The notes beneath the pieces are model-generated. The model made no database searches, was not told the DNA's origin, and saw only the letters and a list, made by a program, of their open reading frames with translations. Shown here piece by piece: positions 19,202 to 28,361 of a stretch of 64,000 nucleotides of DNA. The stretch comes from Actinomycetes bacterium. Lineage in GTDB: Bacteria; Actinomycetota; Acidimicrobiia; Acidimicrobiales; Ilumatobacteraceae. Made by a program: the position numbers and the translations under genes. The DNA is taken from contig JANXUF010000040.1 in NCBI GenBank assembly GCA_025356335.1, forward strand, positions 41,560 through 105,559, read 5' to 3'. Positions within the stretch are counted from its first letter, which is position 1. The number at the start of each line of letters is the position of its first letter.

Positions 19202-19549
19202 ATGGCTGAGTTTCGTGTGGTTTTGCACACCGACCGGATGCAGGAGTGTGCTCACTTCTATGGCGAGATGCTCGGCTTTCCCGTCGCCAAGCAGTTCCCC
19301 GGCGGTTTGATCTTCGGAATCGGTCCTGATGCGCGCATCGAACTGCTCGAGGTCGATGCGCCGGCGCCGACCCCGAACGGCGTCTTCGTGTCGATCGAAT
19401 GTGACGAGATCGCCGGCTACCACGACCGGGCGGTCGCTGCCGGCTGGTCGATCTCGCAGCCGCCCACCACCCAGCCGTGGGGACATCACAACTTCTCGCT
19501 GATGGACCCGAACGGGTTCCTGCTCATCTTCTTCGAGGTGACCGGATGA
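19202..19549 (+). CDS. VOC (glyoxalase/bleomycin-resistance fold) family protein
   Basis: 115-residue single VOC module. Features of the fold: a first beta segment FRVVLHTDRMQECAHFYGEM, and a C-terminal segment WGHHNFSLMDPNGFLLIFFE with the usual His and terminal Glu metal-ligand positions. The reaction cannot be told from sequence. It overlaps the following dioxygenase-like gene by 4 bases (ATGA), so the two are co-translated and may act on related substrates. Confidence 0.8.
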   Translation: MAEFRVVLHTDRMQECAHFYGEMLGFPVAKQFPGGLIFGIGPDARIELLEVDAPAPTPNGVFVSIECDEIAGYHDRAVAAGWSISQPPTTQPWGHHNFSLMDPNGFLLIFFEVTG

Positions 19550-20373
19550 GCGGTGAGCTGACCGGCGCCGACCGTCTGCGCGAATCAGATATCGACGACT
19601 TCCAGCGAGACGGTGCCGCTGTGATCCGCGGGTCGGTGGACCAGCGCTGGCTCGACCGGCTCGCAGAGGGCGTCGAACACAACCGCGCCAACCCGAGCGA
19701 GTGGGCCAGTTGGTATACCAAGCCTGACGAGTCCGTCGGATTCTGGAGCGACTACGTCACGTGGCAGGACGTCCCGGCGTACCGAGATGTCGTCGAGCAT
19801 TCCGGACTCGCCGAACTCGCCGGCAGACTGATGCGCTCCGACAGCGTCCGCTTTTTCCACGAGCACGTGCTCGTCAAGGAGCCAGGCGCTCAGGAGCGGA
19901 CCCCCTGGCATCACGACCAGCCGTACTACTGCGTCGACGGCGACCAGAACGTCAGCATGTGGATCGCCCTCGATCCGGTCCCGGCTGAGGCCGGTTTGCG
20001 ATTCATCGCCGGCTCTCACCGCTGGAACCGTTCCTTCGTGCCGCGCAAGTTCGTCGACCACACGCCGTACGCGGCTGCGGAGTCGGGGTTCGAACTCGTC
20101 CCTGACCTGGATGCCGAGATCGATCAGCACCGGGTGCTCAATTTCGCCGTCGAGCCGGGTGATGTCATCGTCTTCCACTACCGCACGCTCCACGAGGCGC
20201 CGGGCAACACGAGCGCAGTGACGTCACGACGGGCCGTGAGCCTGCGATGGATCGGTGACGACGCAACCTTCGCTCTCAGGCCCTGGCTGCATTCACCACC
20301 GTTCGAGCAGCACGAACTCATCGTCGGTGGACCGCTCGACGATCCCCGATTCCCCCTCGTCGTGTGCGCTTGA
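19546..20373 (+). CDS. Phytanoyl-CoA dioxygenase (PhyH) family protein
   Basis: 275-residue predicted Fe(II)/2-oxoglutarate oxygenase. The metal triad is visible as H-x-D in PWHHDQPYYC (about residues 123-126) and the distal His in YRTLHEAPGN (about residue 213). An Arg for 2-oxoglutarate follows in SRRAVSLRW. The start MSGELTGADR overlaps the VOC stop; the open frame continues upstream but lies inside the VOC gene. Substrate unknown. Confidence 0.85.
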   Translation: MSGELTGADRLRESDIDDFQRDGAAVIRGSVDQRWLDRLAEGVEHNRANPSEWASWYTKPDESVGFWSDYVTWQDVPAYRDVVEHSGLAELAGRLMRSDSVRFFHEHVLVKEPGAQERTPWHHDQPYYCVDGDQNVSMWIALDPVPAEAGLRFIAGSHRWNRSFVPRKFVDHTPYAAAESGFELVPDLDAEIDQHRVLNFAVEPGDVIVFHYRTLHEAPGNTSAVTSRRAVSLRWIGDDATFALRPWLHSPPFEQHELIVGGPLDDPRFPLVVCA

Positions 20374-20404
20374 CCGCTCTCCTGCCGACGCTCGCGTTCC
20401 GACG

Positions 20405-20812
20405 ATGAGAATCACCCTCATCGTCATCCGGCTCGTGCTGGCGACGATGTTCGTCGTCGCCGGTGCCGCCAAACTGCGTGACCGTCAGGGCGCGCGACAG
20501 GCAGTGGGTGATTTCGGCGTCCCGTCGGTTCTCGTCGGCTTCGGCGCAGTCGCGCTGCCACTCGTCGAACTGCTCGTCGCCGTCGCCATCGTGTTCGACC
20601 CGACATCACGACTGGGCGCAGCCGGCGCATCCGTCTTGCTCGCCGTCTTCATCGCCGCGATCGTCAGGGTGATCCGCCAGGGTCGCGTCGTCGCCTGCCA
20701 CTGCTTCGGTTCGGTGCATTCAGCGACCGTCGGCCCGAAGACGATCATGCGCAACGGCGTCGCCGCAGCGCTCGCTGTCTACGTGGCGATCAGTCCCCTC
20801 GCCCGCTTCTGA
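20405..20812 (+). CDS. MauE/DoxX-like membrane protein
   Basis: 135-residue protein with four hydrophobic segments. The motif CHCFG after the third segment (VVACHCFGSVHSATVG) is typical of the MauE branch, named for its need in methylamine dehydrogenase maturation; members may handle disulfide or quinone chemistry. No methylamine genes are nearby. It follows the PhyH gene by 31 bases. Confidence 0.7.
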   Translation: MRITLIVIRLVLATMFVVAGAAKLRDRQGARQAVGDFGVPSVLVGFGAVALPLVELLVAVAIVFDPTSRLGAAGASVLLAVFIAAIVRVIRQGRVVACHCFGSVHSATVGPKTIMRNGVAAALAVYVAISPLARF

Positions 20813-20837
20813 ACATCCCGGCAAGCGGAAGGATCTC

Positions 20838-21614
20838 TCAGCGGTGGGTGAAGTTGGCTGGGCGCTTTTCGACGAAGGCAGCCATGCCCTCTGACTGGTC
20901 GTCCGTGGCGAACGTCGAATGGAACAGGCGCCGCTCGAAACGGACGCCTTCAGACAGCGTCGTCTCGTAGCAGCGGTTCACCGCCTCCTTGACCATCATC
21001 GACGACGGCTTGGACATCGAGGCGATCGTGGTCGCCGTCTTGATGGCATCCCCGAGCAGTTCGTCGGCCGGGACGACCCGCGACACGAGGCCGCAGCGCT
21101 CGGCCTCCTCGGCACCCATCATCCGACCGGTCAGGCACATCTCCATCGCCTTGGCCTTGCCGATGAACCGTGCTAGGCGCTGCGAGCCGCCCATCCCCGG
21201 CATGATCCCGAGCTTGATCTCCGGCTGACCGAATTTGGCGGTATCGGCGGCGATGATCGTGTCGCAGATCATCGCCAGCTCACAACCACCTCCGAGGGCG
21301 AAACCGGCGACTGCGGCGATGACCGGCGTGCGCACCGCCGACAACTTGCCCCAGTCGGCGAACAGATCGATCGCGAAGGCATCCATGTAACCGAGCGGCT
21401 GCATCTCCTTGATATCTGCTCCAGCAGCGAACGCCCGAGACGAACCGGTGATGACGATGCACCCGATCCCGGGATCGTTGTCCATCTCGGCGCAGGCAGT
21501 GGTCAGCTCACCCATCAACTGCTGGTTCAGAGCGTTCAAAGCCTCCGGTCGATTGAGAGTGACAACCGCGACCCGATCAAGGCGCTCGACAAGAATGGTG
21601 ACGTACTCGCTCAT
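20838..21614 (-). CDS. Enoyl-CoA hydratase/isomerase family protein
   Basis: 258-residue crotonase-fold enzyme. The oxyanion-hole segments are [13 protein letters not shown] (about residue 60-70) and [12 protein letters not shown] (about residue 108). Catalytic glutamates fit at [11 protein letters not shown] and [10 protein letters not shown], as in true short-chain enoyl-CoA hydratases of beta-oxidation. Start [15 protein letters not shown] at 21614; the longer open frame upstream has no family match. Convergent with the MauE-like gene. Confidence 0.9.
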   Translation of the reverse strand: MSEYVTILVERLDRVAVVTLNRPEALNALNQQLMGELTTACAEMDNDPGIGCIVITGSSRAFAAGADIKEMQPLGYMDAFAIDLFADWGKLSAVRTPVIAAVAGFALGGGCELAMICDTIIAADTAKFGQPEIKLGIMPGMGGSQRLARFIGKAKAMEMCLTGRMMGAEEAERCGLVSRVVPADELLGDAIKTATTIASMSKPSSMMVKEAVNRCYETTLSEGVRFERRLFHSTFATDDQSEGMAAFVEKRPANFTHR

Positions 21615-21724
21615 CTCCAGAGCGTAGATGGGCGAGTTCGAAGCGGCCGCACCCACCGATGTATCGCTCGGGCCGACAGCAGCCGCAGATGCGTTCGCGG
21701 CCGCTGCGCCCCTGCTGCGAGCGC

Positions 21725-23377
21725 TCAGAGGTTGGGCGGCAGCAGGCGGTTGACGTTCTCGAACCAGAAGTAGAGGAGCACGATGAACGGGGCGAAGGCA
21801 ACTGCCCAGCCGATGAGGCGACGTGTCTTGCGGCTCAGTGCCCATGCGAGCAGGGCGACGGCGATCAGCCCGAGACCCCAGAGCACGACCGGCAGATAGG
21901 CGCCGCTGTCGCTGAACCAACCTTCGTTGAGGGCATCGAACGACGAATTGGCGGGTGCATCGACGGCGGGTGCAACAGCGACGGGTGCAGCAGTGGTTGC
22001 TGTGGTCGCAGCACTACCGGTAGCAGTGGCAGTGCCGGCGGTTGTTTCGCCAGTCGGCCTCGTATCACCTTCGTCCGGGCCGAGCGAACCGCTCGTGTCG
22101 TTGGTGTTGGCACCATTGGCGTACAGACCGGGGTTGCCGTATTGCTTCGTCGCCGTTTCCACGGGCGGTTCCCCCCCGACCTTCAATTCGGCGGTGACGA
22201 TCAGGCGGGACTTGGCGGTGAACTTCGGCGTACATGTCGCCAGCGTCAGCATCACCTTGTCCGGGTGATCGGCGAGCACCTCGACCTGGTCCGGCTGCAC
22301 GACCGTCGAGCCGGTGACGATGTACGTGTAGGTGACGTTGGTCAAGGTCGTGAAGTCGATTTCATCGCCGGCGACGAGTTGGTCGAGGTCGCCGAACACT
22401 CCGCCGTGGGTGGTGCGGTGCCCGGCGAGGGCGGCGTTGCCCTGCTGACCTGGCAGCGGCGTGTCGGGGAAGTGCCCGATGCCCTTGGCGATGTCCTGAG
22501 TGCGAACACCGGCGAGGACGATGGCGTCGACGCTGATCTTGGGGATCGTCAGCCTGCCGATGGCGTCACCGAGCTGGATCGCAGGACCGGGATACGGTGC
22601 CACCGCAGCCGTTGTGGCGGTGGCCGTCGTCGGGGCATCGGTCTGCGGAGTGGTGGTGCCGGCAGCAGCGGTGGAGACCGACGGATCTGCTGATGCCGCA
22701 GCGGATGCTGCAGCAGTCGCTGCAGCAGTCGCTGCAGCGGTCGGCGGAGCGGTCGCCGGACTCGTCGTCGGCGCAGGGGCGGAGGCGGTCGCTGCGGCGA
22801 TTGCCGCCTGCCTGGCGGCGAACTGCTTGGCGAGATCGTCCTGTGCCGAGGCGTACTGGATCCCCGTGCCCCACAGTTGGTAGACGACGAACAACAGGAT
22901 CAGCACGCCGGCGGCGATGAAACTCCAGCCGATCCCGCCGACGATCTTGCGCCAGTCGTTCGGGTACTTCTGGCGAGGCTTCGCCTTCCACCACGGCCGA
23001 GGTGGGTCGCTTCCCGGACGTGACGGGACGGTCGGCCTGGCAGCGGTGGCCGCCGCTTTTTGCCCGGTGGCAGCGCTGACCGGGGTTGTGGAGATGACCG
23101 TCGTCGGACGTGAGTCGGCCGTCGAATCTGTCTCGACGTCGGACATCGACTGCAGTCGAGCCAATGCCCGATCTGCGCGCGGATGGTCCCACTCCTCCTC
23201 GCCATCCGAACCGCCTGGCGCGTCGGGCGAAACCGCAACCGGCTCGCCGTGCCGGCTCGCGCCGGCTGATGAATTTTCCGTTGTCTCCGCTCCGCCGCCG
23301 TGATCGCTACCCGTGTCCCCGGGCTCGCACAGCCCGCCGTCTTGATCCTCGACGCCGCCATCGCCGCTGTCGCTCAC
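21725..23377 (-). CDS. Class E sortase with long disordered region and C-terminal membrane segments
   Basis: About 550 residues from a GTG at 23377. Residues 1-80 are acidic and low complexity, a membrane segment follows ([20 protein letters not shown]), then a long Ala/Thr linker, then the sortase domain. The catalytic His is in [12 protein letters not shown], Cys in [10 protein letters not shown] and Arg in [10 protein letters not shown]. Two hydrophobic segments end the protein. Class E sortases anchor or crosslink surface proteins in actinobacteria. A shorter start at 23146 (MSDVETDST) is possible; codon use supports the longer form. No sorting-signal substrate was seen nearby. Confidence 0.85.
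   Translation of the reverse strand: MSDSGDGGVEDQDGGLCEPGDTGSDHGGGAETTENSSAGASRHGEPVAVSPDAPGGSDGEEEWDHPRADRALARLQSMSDVETDSTADSRPTTVISTTPVSAATGQKAAATAARPTVPSRPGSDPPRPWWKAKPRQKYPNDWRKIVGGIGWSFIAAGVLILLFVVYQLWGTGIQYASAQDDLAKQFAARQAAIAAATASAPAPTTSPATAPPTAAATAAATAAASAAASADPSVSTAAAGTTTPQTDAPTTATATTAAVAPYPGPAIQLGDAIGRLTIPKISVDAIVLAGVRTQDIAKGIGHFPDTPLPGQQGNAALAGHRTTHGGVFGDLDQLVAGDEIDFTTLTNVTYTYIVTGSTVVQPDQVEVLADHPDKVMLTLATCTPKFTAKSRLIVTAELKVGGEPPVETATKQYGNPGLYANGANTNDTSGSLGPDEGDTRPTGETTAGTATATGSAATTATTAAPVAVAPAVDAPANSSFDALNEGWFSDSGAYLPVVLWGLGLIAVALLAWALSRKTRRLIGWAVAFAPFIVLLYFWFENVNRLLPPNL
22707..22742. repeat. 12-bp tandem repeat in the sortase linker
   Basis: Two exact copies of GCTGCAGCAGTC (22707-22718, 22719-22730) and a third with one change (22731-22742). 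They encode part of the poly-Ala/Thr linker, a spot prone to length change by slippage. Confidence 0.8.
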
Positions 23378-23483
23378 CGAATCCACACTACGTGGCGACC
23401 AGCGCGAACCATGTTCACCGGTCGTGAGCTCTCCTTCAGCGTTGGGCGAACGGCTTCGCAGTCGATACCGTCGCTTTGCGTCC

Positions 23484-24131
23484 ATGGAAACCATCGTCGA
23501 CCTCCGTGATGTCGTCGCGGTGCTCGGGCAGTTCCCCGCCCTTGCCGGTGCCAGCCTGACGGTGCTGCGCGGCGAGATCGTGCTGCTCCAGGGCCCGAAC
23601 GGTGCCGGCAAGACGTCACTGCTTCGGGTCTGTGCGGGCCTGCTGCCGGTCGTACGCGGTCACGCTGTCGTCCTCGGTCATGACCTGACGGTCGACCGTT
23701 CCGGCGTCCGCGCCAAGGTCGGACTGCTCGGGCATACGAATGGGTTGTATCCCGAGCTGAGCGTGCGCGACAACGTGCAGTTCTGGGGAACGACGGTCGG
23801 TGCGAGCAGTGGGGAGATCGACGCAGCGCTCGATCGCCTCGGACTGTCGTTGCGCCTCGCCGACGTGCAGGTGGGCCGCTTGTCTGCCGGCCAGAAACGC
23901 CGGACGGCACTTGCATGCCTGGTGGCCCGCAGAGCGGTTCTGTGGCTGCTCGACGAGCCCCATGCTGGGCTCGATGCCGAAGGCCGCGACGAGCTCGACG
24001 CCGTCTTGCGACAGGCGGCGGCCTCCGGTGCCACGGTGCTCGTTGCCTCCCACGAACTGGAGCGAGCTGGAGCGCTCGCCCACCGCACCGTGCAGGTCAT
24101 CGCCGGCCAGGTGCACGAGGTCGAACAGTGA
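23484..24131 (+). CDS. ccmA: Heme exporter ATP-binding protein CcmA
   Basis: 215-residue ABC ATPase of the CcmAB(CD) complex, which drives release of holo-CcmE. Walker A GPNGAGKTSLLR, signature LSAGQKRRTALA and Walker B VLWLLDEPHAGLD are all intact. Start ATG at 23484 (METIVDLRD); a GTG at 23424 would give 20 extra residues. First gene of an eight-to-nine-gene ccm operon with overlapping ends. Confidence 0.92.
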   Translation: METIVDLRDVVAVLGQFPALAGASLTVLRGEIVLLQGPNGAGKTSLLRVCAGLLPVVRGHAVVLGHDLTVDRSGVRAKVGLLGHTNGLYPELSVRDNVQFWGTTVGASSGEIDAALDRLGLSLRLADVQVGRLSAGQKRRTALACLVARRAVLWLLDEPHAGLDAEGRDELDAVLRQAAASGATVLVASHELERAGALAHRTVQVIAGQVHEVEQ

Positions 24132-24817
24132 ACACGTGGAATGTCGCCAAACTCGTCGCCGCCAAGGACCTGCGGATCGAGGCACGCAGTCGCGTGATCA
24201 CCAACCAGGTGCTGCCGTTCGCGGCGATCGCCATGGTGATGTTCGCCTTCGCCCTCGACAACGAGAACGATGCACTGCTGGTGCAGGTCGCACCCGGCCT
24301 CATCTGGCTGGCGACGTTGTTCAGCCTGCTGATCCTCGTCCAGCGATCGTTCGCCATCGAGACCGCGGATGGGGCGATCGACGCGCTGCGCGTTGCCGGG
24401 ATCGACCCCGGCGGCATCTTTCTCGGCAAGGCTGCAGCGCTCGCGGCGCAACTTGTCGCGCTCGAAACGATCCTCATCGGCGCTGCCGTACTGCTCTATC
24501 ACACGGAGATTCGCCTGGGCGGCGTGGTGCTCTTGGTCACGACGGTGCTGGCCGCTACCTGCGGGCTGGCCTTCGTCGGTACTCTGTACGGTGGTCTCGC
24601 TGCAGGCATCAAGGGACGGGAGACACTGCTCCCACTCCTCTTACTGCCGGTGGTGGCACCGGTACTCATAGGTGCAACTCGAGCGTTGGAAGCGGCGTTC
24701 GGCACCGGGAAAGCCGTGCTCGCCGACGGCTGGCCATGGCTTGGCCTGCTGATCACGTTCGCGGCAGCCTTCGGTGTCGTCGGCGTGCTGGCATTTGGTC
24801 CACTGCTCGATGAGTAA
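24128..24817 (+). CDS. ccmB: Heme exporter membrane protein CcmB
   Basis: 229-residue membrane partner of CcmA, with six hydrophobic segments. The family segment KDLRIEARSRVITNQVLPFA opens the protein and KGRETLLPLLLLPVVAPVLI lies after the fourth segment. GTG start overlaps the ccmA stop (GTGA). Confidence 0.92.
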   Translation: MNTWNVAKLVAAKDLRIEARSRVITNQVLPFAAIAMVMFAFALDNENDALLVQVAPGLIWLATLFSLLILVQRSFAIETADGAIDALRVAGIDPGGIFLGKAAALAAQLVALETILIGAAVLLYHTEIRLGGVVLLVTTVLAATCGLAFVGTLYGGLAAGIKGRETLLPLLLLPVVAPVLIGATRALEAAFGTGKAVLADGWPWLGLLITFAAAFGVVGVLAFGPLLDE

Positions 24818-24893
24818 CGGATACTGAATGACGCAATGCTGAGTGACGAGACGTGATGAAACGAACCGACGTAGGAAGGTTGCAGGTGACACG

Positions 24894-25739
24894 ATGAGCA
24901 CCACTGCCAACACGGCCAGCACCGATGTGCCGCCCGCCGTGCCGACGTCGAACGCCGCAGACCTGACGCAGCCGAGCGGGGCGCCGCCGAGCGCGAAGAA
25001 AACTCGTCGCAGAACCAGCGGCACCGGCACGCGGGCGACACGCGTCCTCGGTATCTCCTCGCTGATCGGTCTCGTCTGGCTCGTCGCCTTCGGATTGGCC
25101 TTCTCCCCCGCCGACTACCTGCAGAAGCAGGCCGTCAGGATCATGTACATCCACGTGCCTGGTGCGTGGCTCGCATTCCTCGCCTTCGGTGTGACCGCGC
25201 TGTGTTCCGGGGTCTACCTGTCCAAGCCGGGTCGCTCACTGATCTGGGACCGCTTCGCCGGTGCATCGGCGGAGATCGGCGTGGTCTTCATGGCTGTCAC
25301 CCTCGTCACCGGCTCGCTGTGGGGGCGCCTGACGTGGGGCGTCTACTGGCAGTGGGACGCGTTGTTGACGACAACGGCGTTCATGTTCGTGACCTACATC
25401 GGCTACATCGCCGTACGCAACCTCGGCGGCACACCGCAGGCACGGGCCAAGCGGTCAGCGGTGCTCGGACTCGTCGCTGCGTTGGAGATCCCGCTCGTCC
25501 ACTTCAGCGTCAACTGGTGGCGGACGTTGCACCAGAAGGCGACGATCACACCGGGTGGCGACACGAAGATCGGCGGGCTGATGCTCTTCAGCCTGATGAT
25601 CGGCGTCGTCGTCTTCACGATGATCTATGCGTGGTTGTTGATCCACCGTCAGCGGGTATTGGCGATGCGTGACGCCGTCGAGGCGCACGGTCTCGATCGT
25701 GCTCTGGAAGAACGCCGTCACGAAGGAGCACCCCGGTGA
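24894..25739 (+). CDS. ccmC: Heme exporter protein CcmC
   Basis: 281-residue membrane protein that delivers heme to CcmE. The WWD signature LTWGVYWQWDALLTTT, the flanking histidines in YIHVPGAWLAFLAFG and VHFSVNWWRTLHQ are all visible. Six membrane segments. The first 45 residues are polar and Ala/Thr-rich, an extension over typical CcmC; start ATG 24894 has an AGGTG 6 bases upstream. The 76-base gap after ccmB is the only sizeable gap in the operon. Confidence 0.92.
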   Translation: MSTTANTASTDVPPAVPTSNAADLTQPSGAPPSAKKTRRRTSGTGTRATRVLGISSLIGLVWLVAFGLAFSPADYLQKQAVRIMYIHVPGAWLAFLAFGVTALCSGVYLSKPGRSLIWDRFAGASAEIGVVFMAVTLVTGSLWGRLTWGVYWQWDALLTTTAFMFVTYIGYIAVRNLGGTPQARAKRSAVLGLVAALEIPLVHFSVNWWRTLHQKATITPGGDTKIGGLMLFSLMIGVVVFTMIYAWLLIHRQRVLAMRDAVEAHGLDRALEERRHEGAPR

Positions 25740-25867
25740 CCACAGGATTCATCGCCGCCTGTTACTCGATCACGTTGCTGGCGATGGCTGCCTTCGCCTG
25801 GCGGACGATCCGCGCCGGCAGACAATTGGCCGAGCAGGTCGCCGACGAGGACAAACCATGGACCTGA
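25736..25867 (+). CDS. ccmD: CcmD-like small membrane protein
   Basis: 43 residues from GTG at 25736: MTTGFIAACYSITLLAMAAF, then AWRTIRAGRQLAEQ and an acidic tail. A single membrane helix followed by a basic stretch, and the place directly between ccmC and ccmE, are what is expected of CcmD, the small protein that holds CcmC-CcmE in the ABC complex. The GTG overlaps the ccmC stop and the stop overlaps ccmE by 10 bases. CcmD is too divergent to prove by sequence. Confidence 0.75.
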   Translation: MTTGFIAACYSITLLAMAAFAWRTIRAGRQLAEQVADEDKPWT

Positions 25868-26352
25868 GCCCCCGTGCCACCCTCGAAGCGGATGCTCCGG
25901 CACCTGTCGTTCCTCCGAAACGCAAGCGTTGGCCGATCTTCGTCCTGCTCGCCTGCGTACTGATCGGTGGCGGCGTGATCGTCACCAAGTTCCTGACGAA
26001 TGCCCTGAACTACTACTGCAACGTCGACGAGGTCAACGTCAAAGCCAACTGCGACGCCAGCCACAACCTTCGAGTACAGGGAACGGTCGCCAAAGGCACC
26101 GTCCAGCATGACGGCCAGGCGACGAAGTTCACGATGGAGTTCAACGGCAAGCAGATGCCCGTCGTCTACGAAGGCGAACCCGGCGGGCTGTTCAAGGAAT
26201 GCATCCCGGTGGTCGTCGACGGCACGTTGAAAGATGGCGTGTTCATCGGCGCGAACCTCGAGGTCAAGCATTCCAACACCTACGTCGCCGAGAACCAGAC
26301 GCGTCTCAGCGAAGCCAACCAAGAGGCGAGCGTATGCTCCTTGCAACCCTGA
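25858..26352 (+). CDS. ccmE: Cytochrome c maturation heme chaperone CcmE
   Basis: 164-residue periplasm-side (extracytoplasmic) chaperone that carries heme covalently. One N-terminal membrane anchor (WPIFVLLACVLIGGGVIV) precedes an OB-fold domain (NLRVQGTVAKGTV, MPVVYEGEPGGLFKE, FIGANLEVKHSNTY). The heme-attachment H-x3-Y motif is HSNTY near residue 140, so this is the histidine type rather than the Cys type. Confidence 0.92.
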   Translation: MDLSPRATLEADAPAPVVPPKRKRWPIFVLLACVLIGGGVIVTKFLTNALNYYCNVDEVNVKANCDASHNLRVQGTVAKGTVQHDGQATKFTMEFNGKQMPVVYEGEPGGLFKECIPVVVDGTLKDGVFIGANLEVKHSNTYVAENQTRLSEANQEASVCSLQP

Positions 26353-28361
26353 ACGCCCAGCTCGGAACGAGCGCGCTGATCATCGGCCTGACCGCTTCGA
26401 TCTTCGGTGTCTGCGCCCAGGTCATCGGCGTGCGCCGTCACGACCCGAAGACGATCGCCCAGGGCACCCGCTTCGCCTTCTTCGTCTTCGGTGCCGCAGT
26501 CATGGCGTTCGCGGTGATGGAACGGGCACTGATCACCCGCGACTTCTCATTGTCCTACGTTCAGAAAGTCGGCGCGAGGACGACACCGGCGCTGTACAAC
26601 GTCACCGCCATCTGGACGTCGCTCGAAGGCTCGATCCTGCTGTGGCTGGTGATCCTCGGCGGCTATACCGCCGCGGTCGCCTACCGATTCCGCACACGCC
26701 GAACCGACCCGCTCGTCGGCTGGGCGATGGCCGTGCTGTACATCATCAGCGCCTTCTTCTTCGTGCTCACGCTGTTCCCCGCCAACCCGTTCAAGCTCGC
26801 CGGCAGCATCAAGGACGGCGTCGGGCCCAACCCGCTGCTGCAGAACCACATTTTGGTGCTGTTCCACCCGCCGATGCTGTACCTCGGCTACGTCGGCATG
26901 AGCGTGCCGTTCGCCTTCGCCATCGCTGCATTGATCACCGGCCGCGTCGGCGAGGGCTGGTTGATGGAGACACGTCGGTGGACGCTGTTCGCCTGGGGTT
27001 TCCTGACGATCGGCATCCTCCTCGGCGGCTGGTGGAGCTACGAGGTCCTCGGCTGGGGTGGCGTCTGGGGTTGGGACCCTGTCGAGAATGCGAGCTTCCT
27101 GCCGTGGCTCACCGGCACCGCCTACATCCACTCGGTGATGGTCCAGGAGCGCCGCGGCATGCTGCGCGTCTGGAACCTCTCGTTGCTGGTGGCGACATTC
27201 AGCCTGACGATCCTCGGCACGTTCCTGACCCGCTCCGGCGTCCTCGCCAGCGTCCACTCCTTCAGCGAGAGCGGCATCGGGCCCTACCTGCTGGCGTTCT
27301 TCGGCCTCGTCGTCTTCGCCTCGCTGGCATTGATCGCCTGGCGCGGTGACCGCCTGCGTTCACCGGGTTCGATGGACTCGCCGATCTCCCGAGAGGGTGC
27401 CTTCCTGGCGAACAACGTGATCTTCGGGCTGTTCGCCTTCATCATCCTCCTCGGCACCGTCTATCCGTTGCTCGTCGAGGCGATCCAGAATCGCAAGATC
27501 GTCGTCGGTTCGCCGTACTTCGATCAACTCGGCAAGCCGATCGGCATCGCCTTGCTATTCATGATGGCGATCGCCCCGGCACTGCCGTGGCGCAAGGCGT
27601 CGAGCGAAGTACTGAGCAAACGCCTTTTCTGGCCGGCGTGGGGTGGCGTGGTGGCGATGGCCGTCGCACTGTTCGTCGGAGCTGACGGCATCACCCCGAT
27701 CATCGCCTACGGGCTCGCCGGATTTGCCGCCGCTGCAGCGATCCGGCAACTGGTCCTCGCCAGCCGACGTCAAGGAATTCGCGGGTTCCTCGGCCGCGCC
27801 AACGGCGGCATGATCGTCCACCTCGGTGTCATCCTCGTTGCCGTCGGGCTGGTGTCGTCGAACAGCTATTCGCGCCAACAGACGTTCGACATCAAGGCGA
27901 ACTCGACGGTGACGTTCTCCGGGCACACGTTCACCTATACCGGTATCGAGAAGTTCGACCAGGCCCAACGATTCGGCACGAAGGCGCTGATCTCCGTCGA
28001 CGGCCATATCTATGCGCCGGCGACCACGACCTACAAGTCGGTCGGACAGACGGTGCCGACGCCATCGGTGAAAACCGGATTGACCGAGGACATCTATCTC
28101 GTGCTCGAGGACCCCAAGCCGGCGTCTGCAGCTGATCCGATCCGTCTGACGGTGGCGATCAAGCCGATGATCGCCTGGCTGTGGATCGGCGGCCTGACGA
28201 TGGCCTTCGGTACGGTCCTCGCTGCGTTCCCCGGCAAGCGACGCCGCCGCGGTACCGAACCGGCCAGCGCCCCGATCGTCGAGCGCATTCCCGCCTCGCC
28301 GGCAGAACCGGCGAAACCGGCGAACCCGGTACCGCTCGAACCGGTCGGTGCAGATGTCTGA
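26334..28361 (+). CDS. ccmF: Cytochrome c heme lyase subunit CcmF
   Basis: 675-residue polytopic membrane protein that, with CcmH/CcmI, ligates heme to apocytochrome. The WWD motif is GGWWSYEVLGWGGVWGWDPV, followed by ENASFLPWL and the histidine loops (HPPMLYLGYVG, AYIHSVMVQE). Start ATG 26334 overlaps ccmE by 19 bases. The C-terminal soluble stretch is Pro/Ala-rich. Confidence 0.95.
   Translation: MLLATLNAQLGTSALIIGLTASIFGVCAQVIGVRRHDPKTIAQGTRFAFFVFGAAVMAFAVMERALITRDFSLSYVQKVGARTTPALYNVTAIWTSLEGSILLWLVILGGYTAAVAYRFRTRRTDPLVGWAMAVLYIISAFFFVLTLFPANPFKLAGSIKDGVGPNPLLQNHILVLFHPPMLYLGYVGMSVPFAFAIAALITGRVGEGWLMETRRWTLFAWGFLTIGILLGGWWSYEVLGWGGVWGWDPVENASFLPWLTGTAYIHSVMVQERRGMLRVWNLSLLVATFSLTILGTFLTRSGVLASVHSFSESGIGPYLLAFFGLVVFASLALIAWRGDRLRSPGSMDSPISREGAFLANNVIFGLFAFIILLGTVYPLLVEAIQNRKIVVGSPYFDQLGKPIGIALLFMMAIAPALPWRKASSEVLSKRLFWPAWGGVVAMAVALFVGADGITPIIAYGLAGFAAAAAIRQLVLASRRQGIRGFLGRANGGMIVHLGVILVAVGLVSSNSYSRQQTFDIKANSTVTFSGHTFTYTGIEKFDQAQRFGTKALISVDGHIYAPATTTYKSVGQTVPTPSVKTGLTEDIYLVLEDPKPASAADPIRLTVAIKPMIAWLWIGGLTMAFGTVLAAFPGKRRRRGTEPASAPIVERIPASPAEPAKPANPVPLEPVGADV

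Noticed and set aside
22500..22883. Alanine-rich plus-strand frame opposite the sortase linker
   Set aside because: Shadow of the low-complexity linker; the sortase strand holds the catalytic motifs.
23424..23486. Extended ccmA start at GTG 23424, and a sortase start at 23485 on the other strand
   Set aside because: Both would make the divergent genes overlap at their starts; the ATG at 23484 and the GTG at 23377 leave a normal promoter gap.
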